A stretch of 7,068 nt of DNA from contig SBFT01000208.1 of the NCBI GenBank assembly GCA_006227805.1, positions 1 to 7,068 on the forward strand. Direction: 5' to 3'. Below are positions 1 to 4,914 of this stretch, one piece after another. The translations under genes were made by a program, and so were the position numbers. The notes below the pieces were generated by a model. It had not been told where the DNA came from. It made no database searches and was given only the letters and a program-made list of their open reading frames with translations. This DNA comes from Paracoccaceae bacterium. Lineage in GTDB: Bacteria; Pseudomonadota; Alphaproteobacteria; Rhodobacterales; Rhodobacteraceae. How positions within the stretch are numbered: the first letter of the stretch is position 1; each line of letters opens with the position of its first letter.

Positions 1-123
1 TTGGGTCTTCCCTCCTGTCCCGGATTCGCCCGGCAGTATGCGCCGCGCGCGCGCCCGCGTCAGCCCTGACCCGGCGTCGCAGGCCGCTTGACACCTGCCG
101 CCGTCGCGGAGGACATATCCGTC
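1..123 (+). other. Leader region upstream of the regulator gene
   Basis: No gene can be supported here. The stretch contains an alternating G/C run (about 40-58) and a short inverted repeat, GTCAG-CC-CTGAC (59-70). A perfect TTGACA hexamer lies at 88-93, but no convincing -10 box follows at 16-18 nt, and a start site placed from it would fall on the ATG. A Shine-Dalgarno-like GGAGG at 108-112 lies 11 nt before the ATG at 124 and supports that start. The promoter of the regulator is not resolved and may lie further upstream, outside the window. Confidence 0.35.
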
Positions 124-690
124 ATGACGGAGGATCCCGACCGCATCCTGGGCCAGTTGCCCGCCCGCCTGCGCGAGGCGCGGCGCGAGAAGGGCCTCTC
201 GCTGGACGCAGTGGCGAAATTGTCGGGCGTCTCGCGCTCGATGGTCAGCCAGATCGAACGCGGCGAAAGCAGTCCCACCATCGCCACCCTCTGGAACCTG
301 ACGCGGGCGCTGCAGGTCGATTTCGCGGGGCTTCTGGAAGACGGTCCCAAACCCGCCGGGATCGAGGTGATCCGCGCAGGCCAGACCCCCAGCATCGACC
401 GCCGCGGCGAAGGCTGCCGCATCCTGATCCTGTCGCCGCCGGAAGAGGCGGGCCAGCACGAACTCTATCTTCTGGACTTTGCGGCGGGCGGAGTGCTGGA
501 CAGCCGCCCCCACCGGCGCGGCGCGCGCGAACAGCTGACCGTGATCGAGGGCGGGATCGAGCTGCGTTCGGGCGAGGCGCGTCAGGTCCTGGGCCCGGGC
601 GACACCGCCCGCTATGCCGCCGATGTTGCGCACCGAATCAGTGCGCAGGACGGCCCGGCGCGCGCCTTCCTGGTGGTGCGGGACGCCTGA
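124..690 (+). CDS. XRE-family transcriptional regulator with C-terminal cupin domain
   Basis: This is a 188-residue cytoplasmic DNA-binding regulator. Residues about 14-72 form an XRE/HTH_3 helix-turn-helix, recognisable from RLREARREKGLSLDAVA and SGVSRSMVSQIERGESSPTI. Residues about 115-186 form a small cupin barrel (PHRRGAREQLTVIEGG, then LGPGDTARY and ADVAHRI). Possible ligand or metal positions in it are H130, E136 and H170. In this family the cupin half usually senses a small metabolite. The ATG at 124 was chosen because GGAGG lies 11 nt upstream; an in-frame TTG at 88 would add 12 residues of no recognisable character. The gene lies directly before kbl-tdh on the same strand, so control of threonine catabolism is the natural inference. 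The sequence does not prove it, and no specific gene name can be given. Confidence 0.9.
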   Translation: MTEDPDRILGQLPARLREARREKGLSLDAVAKLSGVSRSMVSQIERGESSPTIATLWNLTRALQVDFAGLLEDGPKPAGIEVIRAGQTPSIDRRGEGCRILILSPPEEAGQHELYLLDFAAGGVLDSRPHRRGAREQLTVIEGGIELRSGEARQVLGPGDTARYAADVAHRISAQDGPARAFLVVRDA

Positions 691-692
691 GG

Positions 693-790
693 CCGTTTTC
701 CGACGCGGAAAACGGACCCGAGCCTGACGCAGGCTCAGGGCGCCCGGAAACCGCGTCGGTTTCCGACCCGGTTCGCGCGTCGCGATCCGG
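693..790. repeat. Array of four hairpins with ACG/CGT triloops
   Basis: Four inverted repeats stand almost end to end, each with exactly three unpaired central bases. H1 (693-715) is CCGTTTTCCG-ACG-CGGAAAACGG, 10 bp, perfect. H2 (720-736) is GAGCCTG-ACG-CAGGCTC, 7 bp, perfect. H3 (745-765) is CGGAAACCG-CGT-CGGTTTCCG, 9 bp, perfect. H4 (768-790) has arms CCGGTTCGCG and CGCGATCCGG around CGT, with 9 of 10 positions paired and one T-T mismatch. The spacers are 4, 8 and 2 nt. Arm sequences differ between units while pairing is kept and the centre G-ACG-C is constant; in H3 and H4 it reads on the minus strand. H1 begins 2 nt after the regulator's stop. The array could act as a terminator or attenuator, as a processing or stability element in a shared transcript, or as a cluster of dispersed palindromic elements. 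No T-run follows H1-H4, so a classical intrinsic terminator is not shown. Confidence 0.8.
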
Positions 791-811
791 TTCCGTCATT
801 ACGGAATTTTT
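791..811 (+). terminator. Possible intrinsic terminator or attenuator before kbl
   Basis: TTCCGT-CATT-ACGGAA (791-806) is a perfect 6-bp hairpin followed directly by TTTTT (807-811), the layout of a weak Rho-independent terminator. The 3' arm CGGAA (802-806) can instead pair with TTCCG at 810-814, so two folds compete. It may end transcripts from the regulator gene, attenuate read-through into kbl, or be a DNA operator. The short stem keeps confidence low. Confidence 0.4.
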
Positions 812-862
812 CCGCCAATCCGGATTTCCTCTATTTCGGAATTCTGTCCGTCATGGCAGAAT
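791..862 (+). promoter_or_regulatory. Probable promoter/operator region of kbl-tdh
   Basis: This locally AT-richer stretch precedes kbl and is full of dyads: TTCCGT/ACGGAA (791-806), the 10-bp palindrome AATCCGGATT (817-826), and ATTCTG/CAGAAT (841-846 and 857-862). The only -35/-10 pair found, TTCCGC (810-815) and TATTTC (832-837) with a 16-nt spacer, is a poor sigma-70 match. The promoter position is therefore a guess. Dyads in this position fit an operator, plausibly for the adjacent XRE-cupin regulator, but no known binding consensus was recognised. Confidence 0.35.
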
Positions 863-870
863 ACCCTCGA

Positions 871-878
871 AGAAAGGA
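871..878 (+). promoter_or_regulatory. Ribosome binding site of kbl
   Basis: AGAAAGGA ends 7 nt before the ATG at 886. It decides the start in favour of 886 over the in-frame ATG at 853, which has no Shine-Dalgarno sequence and would add 11 residues. Confidence 0.7.
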
Positions 879-885
879 ATCGCTC

Positions 886-2070
886 ATGTCCGCCTTCCTC
901 ACCCACCTGACCGACACGCTGGCGCAGATCGAGGCCGAAGGCCTGACGAAGCGCGAACGCCTGATCACCTCGCCGCAGGGCGCGCATATCGACGTGGGCG
1001 GGCGCGACGTCATCAACCTCTGCGCCAACAATTACCTCGGCCTGGCCGATCACCCCGCCCTGATCGCCGCCGCGAAATCCGCGATGGAGGATCACGGCTT
1101 CGGCATGGCCTCGGTGCGCTTCATCTGCGGCACGCAGGACCTGCACCGCGACCTGGAAACGAAGCTGGCCGCGTTCCTCGGCATGGACGACGCGATCCTC
1201 TTCGCCGCCTGTTTCGACGCGAACGGGGGCCTGTTCGAGCCGTTGCTGGGCGCGGAAGACGCCGTCATCTCGGACGCGCTGAACCATGCCAGCATCATCG
1301 ACGGCATCCGCCTCTGCAAGGCGCGGCGCTATCGCTATGCCAATGCCGACATGGCCGATCTCGAGGCGCAGCTGAAGGCCGCCCGCGCGGACGGCGCGCG
1401 CCACATCATGATCGCGACCGACGGCGTCTTCAGCATGGACGGATACCTGGCGCCCCTGCGCGACATCCGCGCGCTGGCCGACCGATACGAGGCCATCGTC
1501 ATGGTCGATGATTGCCACGCCACGGGCTTCATGGGGCCGGAAGGGCGCGGCACGCCGCATCACGCGGGCGTGCGGGCCGATATCCTGACCGGTACGCTGG
1601 GCAAGGCGCTGGGCGGGTCGATCGGCGGCTATGTCGCCGGGCCGCAGCCGGTGATCGACCTTCTGCGCCAGCGGGCGCGGCCCTACCTCTTCTCGAACTC
1701 CCTGCCGCCCGCCATCGTCGCCGCCGGGATCGCGGCGCTGGAGCTTGTCGAACGGGGCGACGACCTGCGCGCGCGGCTTTTCGAGAACGCCCGCTTCTGG
1801 CGCGCGGGCCTCGCGCGGCTGGGCTTCGACCTCCTGCCCGGCGAGCACCCGATCATCCCCGTCATGCTGGGCGAGGCGCGGCTGGCGCAGGAGATGGCGG
1901 CGCGCCTTTTCGAGGAAGGCGTCTACGTCAGCGGCTTCTTCTTCCCGGTCGTGCCGCGCGGGCAGGCCCGCATCCGCACCCAGATGAACGCCGCGCTGAC
2001 CCGCGACGACCTGTCCCGCGCCCTCTCCGCCTTCGAGGCGGCAGGCCGCGCCACCGGAGTGCTGTCATGA
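886..2070 (+). CDS. kbl: 2-amino-3-ketobutyrate CoA ligase (glycine C-acetyltransferase)
   Basis: This PLP-dependent enzyme of the alpha-oxoamine synthase family (EC 2.3.1.29) converts 2-amino-3-ketobutyrate plus CoA to glycine and acetyl-CoA. It is the second step of threonine dehydrogenase-dependent threonine breakdown in the cytoplasm. The protein has 394 residues, close to the roughly 398 of E. coli Kbl. Visible landmarks are NLCANNYLGLADHP (44-57), the glycine-rich GFGMASVRFICGTQDLH (71-87), H134 in SDALNHASIIDG, the VDDCHATG motif (D208, H211), and the PLP-binding lysine K240 in TGTLGKALGGSIGG. The C-terminal domain runs to the conserved PRGQARIRTQMNAALT region. The start at 886 follows AGAAAGGA. 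The stop overlaps the tdh start as ATGA, which indicates a bicistronic message with coupled translation. Nothing appears truncated. Confidence 0.97.
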   Translation: MSAFLTHLTDTLAQIEAEGLTKRERLITSPQGAHIDVGGRDVINLCANNYLGLADHPALIAAAKSAMEDHGFGMASVRFICGTQDLHRDLETKLAAFLGMDDAILFAACFDANGGLFEPLLGAEDAVISDALNHASIIDGIRLCKARRYRYANADMADLEAQLKAARADGARHIMIATDGVFSMDGYLAPLRDIRALADRYEAIVMVDDCHATGFMGPEGRGTPHHAGVRADILTGTLGKALGGSIGGYVAGPQPVIDLLRQRARPYLFSNSLPPAIVAAGIAALELVERGDDLRARLFENARFWRAGLARLGFDLLPGEHPIIPVMLGEARLAQEMAARLFEEGVYVSGFFFPVVPRGQARIRTQMNAALTRDDLSRALSAFEAAGRATGVLS

Positions 2071-3107
2071 CAAACGAGATGAAATGCCTGGTCAAAGCTC
2101 AACCCCGCGAGGGGCTCTGGATGCAGACCGCGCCCGTGCCCGGGATCGGCCCGGACGACGTGCTGATCCGCATCAACAAGACCGGCATCTGCGGCACCGA
2201 TATCCATATCTGGAACTGGGACGACTGGGCGCAGCGGACCGTGCCCGTGCCGCTGATCACCGGGCACGAATTCGCGGGCGAGATCGTGGAACTGGGCCGC
2301 AATGTCGAGGGGCTCGAGATCGGGCAGCGCTGTTCCGGCGAAGGCCACCTGATTGGCCGGAACAGCCGCCAGAGCCGCGCGGGCAAGTTCCACCTCGACC
2401 CCGCGACGCGCGGGATCGGCGTGAACGAACAGGGCGCCTTCGCCGAATACCTGCGCCTGCCCGCCTTCAACGTCGTGCCCCTACCGGACGAGATCGACGA
2501 CGAGATCGGCGCGATCCTCGATCCCCTGGGCAATGCGGTCCACACCGCGCTGTCCTTCGACCTGGTGGGCGAGGATGTGCTGATCACCGGGGCGGGGCCC
2601 ATCGGCATCATGGCCGCCGCCGTCGCCCGCCATGTGGGCGCGCGGCACGTGGTGATCACCGACGTGAACCAGGACCGGCTGGACCTGGCGGCGCGGGTGG
2701 CCGACGTGGTGCCGGTGAACGTCGCGCGGCAGGACCTGCGCGAGGCCTTCGGCGCGCTGAAGATGAAGGAAGGCTTCGACGTCGGATTGGAGATGTCGGG
2801 CAACCAGCAGGCGCTGGACCAGATGGTCGAGACGCTGGTGATGGGCGGCCGCATCGCGCTGCTGGGCATCCCGCCGGGGAAAAGCCCCGTGGACTGGTCC
2901 CGCATCGTCTTCAAGGCGATCACCATCAAGGGCGTCTACGGGCGCGAGATCTTCGAGACCTGGTACAAGATGATCGCGATGCTGGAAAACGGCCTGGACG
3001 TGCGCGGCGTCATCACGCACCGCTTCAGGGCGGCGGAGTTCGCGGACGGTTTCGCCGCGATGAAATCGGGCACCAGCGGCAAGGTGGTGCTGGACTGGCG
3101 CGGGTGA
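2067..3107 (+). CDS. tdh: L-threonine 3-dehydrogenase, lacking the structural-zinc cysteines
   Basis: This zinc-dependent medium-chain dehydrogenase (EC 1.1.1.103) oxidises L-threonine to 2-amino-3-ketobutyrate with NAD+ and passes it to Kbl. It has 346 residues, against 341 in E. coli. Catalytic zinc residues are present: C42 in GICGTDIHIWNWD, and H67 and E68 in GHEFAGE. H94 in SGEGH matches the active-site histidine E. coli H90. The Rossmann fold shows GAGPIG (175-180) and D199 in VVITDVN, as expected for NAD+. The C-terminal GREIFETWYKM and ITHRF blocks are typical. In the structural zinc lobe, the positions of E. coli C93, C96, C99 and C107 are G97, S100, S103 and D111, so that site is absent. 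The start at 2067 has GGAG at 2056-2059; an ATG at 2079 is a possible alternative and aligns with the E. coli N-terminus. Confidence 0.96.
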   Translation: MTNEMKCLVKAQPREGLWMQTAPVPGIGPDDVLIRINKTGICGTDIHIWNWDDWAQRTVPVPLITGHEFAGEIVELGRNVEGLEIGQRCSGEGHLIGRNSRQSRAGKFHLDPATRGIGVNEQGAFAEYLRLPAFNVVPLPDEIDDEIGAILDPLGNAVHTALSFDLVGEDVLITGAGPIGIMAAAVARHVGARHVVITDVNQDRLDLAARVADVVPVNVARQDLREAFGALKMKEGFDVGLEMSGNQQALDQMVETLVMGGRIALLGIPPGKSPVDWSRIVFKAITIKGVYGREIFETWYKMIAMLENGLDVRGVITHRFRAAEFADGFAAMKSGTSGKVVLDWRG

Positions 3108-3137
3108 ATCAGGGCGCGCCGTCCCTGGCCCCGGATA

Positions 3138-3173
3138 CTGCCGCGGGCGGACCGCACCCGCCACCTGCGGCAG
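3138..3173 (+). terminator. Possible terminator hairpin after tdh
   Basis: CTGCCGC (3138-3144) pairs with GCGGCAG (3167-3173), and inside it GGCGG (3146-3150) pairs with CCGCC (3158-3162) around a 7-nt loop. The element starts 31 nt after the tdh stop, between convergent genes, which suits a transcription end. No T-run follows, so it is not a canonical intrinsic terminator. It may assist Rho-dependent ending or protect the 3' end of the message. Confidence 0.35.
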
Positions 3174-3296
3174 CACCCCGGGATATTCGCGACGCCGGAT
3201 GAGGGTGGGCTGGTGTGGCCGGGCAACGCCACTTGTCAACGTGCCGCGACTGGAGATGCGCGGCCCAACCAACCAACGAAGAACGCACCCGACCAC

Positions 3297-3316
3297 GCGG
3301 CGCTTATGCGCGCCGC
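3297..3316 (-). terminator. Possible 3' hairpin of the phosphoesterase transcript
   Basis: GCGGCGC (3297-3303) pairs perfectly with GCGCCGC (3310-3316) around a 6-nt loop. It begins 37 nt downstream of the stop of the minus-strand phosphoesterase gene. There is no T-run on that strand. A weaker hairpin, GTGGC/GCCAC, lies at 3215-3232. The rest of the 246-nt spacer shows no gene, tRNA or repeat that I can recognise. Confidence 0.28.
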
Positions 3317-3353
3317 CCGGTTGACGCGCGGTAAAACTGCGCTGGCGTCATCG

Positions 3354-4094
3354 CTAAACTTTGCGGGGCTTCAGCGCCACGCGGCCTTTGCGGGTCAGCG
3401 CCCAGACGCCGTCGCCGTCGAAGACCGCCACGGTCAGCGGATCGCCATAGCCCGCGCCGGTGTCGAGGTTCACCCGGTTGCCGTAATGGGTGGCGTGCTG
3501 GACCGGCGTATGCCCATGCACCACCAGCCAGGGATGCGGATCGGGATGGGCGTGGAATTCGTCGCGGATCCAGACCAGGTCCTCGGGGTCCTGGTCGGCC
3601 AGCGCGACGCCGGGGCGGATACCGGCATGGACGAAGAGAAGGCCGCCCTCGCGGTGCCACAGGCGCAGATCGTCCAGGAAGGACAGATGCGCCTGCGGGA
3701 CCAGCGGCTGGGCCTCGGCCCGGATCGCCTTCAGGCGCTGCCCCTCCTGCACGCCGACCCCGTACGAGGCCATCGTCGCGCGCCCGCCGATGCGGTCATG
3801 GAACCAGTGATAGCCGACCAGCAGGTGGGCATCCTGGCGGGGCGGGCTCTCCATGAACCAGCGGAACATGCGGTCGTGATTGCCCATCAGGAAGACCCAG
3901 TCGCGGCCCTCTGCGGCGCCCCGGCTGAGCGTCTCGATCACGCCCGCGCTGTCGGGGCCGCGGTCGACGTAATCGCCCAGAAAGACGACGCGGGCGCCCG
4001 CGCCGCCATCGGCCTCGATCCGCGCCAGCGCCTCTTCCAGCATCCCCCGTTGCCCGTGGATGTCGCCCACGGCGTAGATCCGTTCGGTCGTCAT
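3354..4094 (-). CDS. PPP-family metallophosphoesterase (Ser/Thr phosphatase or Ap4A-hydrolase type)
   Basis: This is a 246-residue cytoplasmic calcineurin-like phosphoesterase with a dinuclear metal centre. All signature blocks are present in order: GDIHG (D11, H13), GDYVDRGPDS (D41, R45), GNHD (N72, H73), a conserved histidine in FVHAGIRPG (H156), and VHGHTP (H195). This is the PPP family, which includes bacterial protein Ser/Thr phosphatases and symmetrical Ap4A hydrolases. The motifs do not separate those activities. There is no signal peptide or membrane segment. The start at 4094 (MTTERIYAVGDIHG) matches the usual short N-terminus of the family; an ATG at 4106 would add MIRA. Neither has a clear ribosome binding site, and the upstream cupin gene stops only 31-43 nt away, so translational coupling within one transcript is likely. 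Confidence 0.9.
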   Translation of the reverse strand: MTTERIYAVGDIHGQRGMLEEALARIEADGGAGARVVFLGDYVDRGPDSAGVIETLSRGAAEGRDWVFLMGNHDRMFRWFMESPPRQDAHLLVGYHWFHDRIGGRATMASYGVGVQEGQRLKAIRAEAQPLVPQAHLSFLDDLRLWHREGGLLFVHAGIRPGVALADQDPEDLVWIRDEFHAHPDPHPWLVVHGHTPVQHATHYGNRVNLDTGAGYGDPLTVAVFDGDGVWALTRKGRVALKPRKV

Positions 4095-4137
4095 GGCGCG
4101 GATCATGGCGAAGGCGCAGCCGGAAGGAAAGAGCGGA

Positions 4138-4746
4138 TCAGGCGGCGGCGACCGCCCTGGGATCGGGCAGCATCCGGTAGGAATGGGTGTTGACGTCGCC
4201 GCTCCACCGCCAGAGCGCCAGCAGGCCCTGCGGCCCGGCGCGGAAGGCGTGCGGCATCAGCGAGGGATGGTGGATCGCCTCGCCCGGCCCGCGCAGCCGG
4301 GTGTCGTCACCCGCGGTCCATTCCGCATCACCGGCGACGATGACGTAGGTTTCATCCGCGTCGTGACTGTGCAGCGCATAATAGGTGCCGGGGCGTTGCC
4401 AGAAGAGACCCATGCGGAAGTCGTCCGACGGGATCGGACCATCGGGACCCATCAGGGTGCAGACCACGTAGATGTCGCCCGCCGCAGCGGCCTGCGCCGC
4501 GACCGGGTTGTCGCCCCAGGGCAGAAGGTGCGCGCCCGCCAGGATCGCCTGCACTGCCGGGTGATCCGAGGCAGCCAGCGCCGCAGCCATCTCGGCCAGG
4601 ATGGCGTCGTTGGCATGGGCGGCACCCAGATGCGACGGCCCGGCCTCGAGCAGGTGGCGGGCGGTGCGCCCGGCTTCCTCGCGCGGTTCCGCGGCATAGA
4701 CGGCGGCCAGCGCCGACAGAAGGGGAAAGAGGGCGTCGTCCTGCAT
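4138..4746 (-). CDS. DMSP lyase-like cupin protein (DddQ/DddK-like)
   Basis: This is a 202-residue protein with an N-terminal helical region (about 1-90) and a C-terminal cupin barrel. Cupin motif 1 reads YYALHSHDADETYVIVAGDAEW, with H126, H128, E132 and Y134. Motif 2, GEAIHHPSLMPHAF, supplies H166. A tail of LLALWRWSGD follows. This layout (HxH, E, Y two residues on, second-motif H 32 further) is that of cupin DMSP lyases, which cleave dimethylsulfoniopropionate to dimethyl sulfide and acrylate with a divalent metal; there the tyrosine is the proposed base. Y123 and W181 also fit positions I recall near the DddQ substrate pocket. Relatives with the same ligands can have other or unknown substrates, so no gene symbol is assigned. 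The start at 4746 was chosen for GAAAGG 8 nt upstream; an ATG at 4827 would add a 27-residue arginine-rich extension of low quality. Confidence 0.8.
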   Translation of the reverse strand: MQDDALFPLLSALAAVYAAEPREEAGRTARHLLEAGPSHLGAAHANDAILAEMAAALAASDHPAVQAILAGAHLLPWGDNPVAAQAAAAGDIYVVCTLMGPDGPIPSDDFRMGLFWQRPGTYYALHSHDADETYVIVAGDAEWTAGDDTRLRGPGEAIHHPSLMPHAFRAGPQGLLALWRWSGDVNTHSYRMLPDPRAVAAA

Positions 4747-4854
4747 CGCCGGGGCCTTTCGCGCACGGGGTGTCCGATGCGCCCTCATGCGGCGCGCGCA
4801 CGGCCCGGTCGCAGGCAAAGACGACATCGTATCGTCGGTTTCCGCCCTGCCACG
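4747..4854 (-). promoter_or_regulatory. Upstream region of the cupin gene with a short dyad
   Basis: This leader separates the serA terminator from the cupin gene and should hold its promoter. A ribosome binding site, GAAAGG, lies at 4760-4755 (minus strand). An inverted repeat GACGA-N7-TCGTC spans 4820-4836, 74-90 nt before the ATG, and could be an operator. A TACGAT hexamer inside it resembles a -10 box, but no good -35 is visible. Function is inferred from position only. Confidence 0.3.
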
Positions 4855-4888
4855 AAAAACGCCGCCCCCGGGGCCTTGGGGGCGGCGT
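4855..4888 (-). terminator. Rho-independent terminator of serA
   Basis: On the minus strand an 11-bp perfect stem, ACGCCGCCCCC with GGGGGCGGCGT, encloses an 8-nt loop. Five T residues (complement of A4855-A4859) follow, the first overlapping the stem base. It begins 26 nt after the serA stop. This is the clearest terminator in the window, and it separates serA from the cupin gene downstream on the same strand. Confidence 0.9.
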
Positions 4889-4914
4889 CGATCGGTCCCG
4901 CGCGGGGCGCGCCG

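Noticed and set aside
1..69. C-terminal end of an upstream gene reading into the window (frame 1, stop at 67-69)
   Set aside because: The 22 codons are arginine- and proline-rich and match nothing, so a gene cannot be supported.
88..93. TTGACA as the -35 box of the regulator
   Set aside because: No acceptable -10 box lies 16-18 nt downstream, and the implied start site would fall on the ATG and exclude the ribosome binding site.
88..123. TTG start at 88 giving a 12-residue longer regulator
   Set aside because: The ATG at 124 has GGAGG 11 nt upstream, and the added residues match nothing in XRE-cupin proteins.
693..790. CRISPR array interpretation of the hairpin cluster
   Set aside because: The units are unequal palindromes with 2-8 nt gaps, without identical repeats or spacer-sized inserts.
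853..885. Earlier ATG for kbl at 853
   Set aside because: It lacks a ribosome binding site and lies inside an inverted repeat, whereas 886 follows AGAAAGGA at 7 nt.
799..1848. Long open frame antisense to kbl (about 349 codons)
   Set aside because: The translation is arginine/glutamine/valine-rich with no domain. It is the expected shadow of a high-GC gene, and kbl itself is unmistakable.
1512..2066. Upstream extension of the tdh frame, which stays open from 1512
   Set aside because: The extension lies within kbl in another frame, is arginine/alanine-rich shadow sequence, and is not a fusion. Tdh homology begins at about 2079.
3234..3239. TTGACA on the minus strand in the convergent spacer
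   Set aside because: It points away from the phosphoesterase toward the 3' end of tdh, has no -10 box, and drives no gene in reach.
3213..4193. Plus-strand open frame of about 326 codons across the phosphoesterase
   Set aside because: It overlaps a gene with complete PPP motifs, and its own translation shows no recognisable family or ribosome binding site.
4747..4827. N-terminal extension of the cupin protein from an ATG at 4827
   Set aside because: It adds a 27-residue arginine-rich segment unlike cupin N-termini; the ATG at 4746 has GAAAGG at 8 nt spacing.
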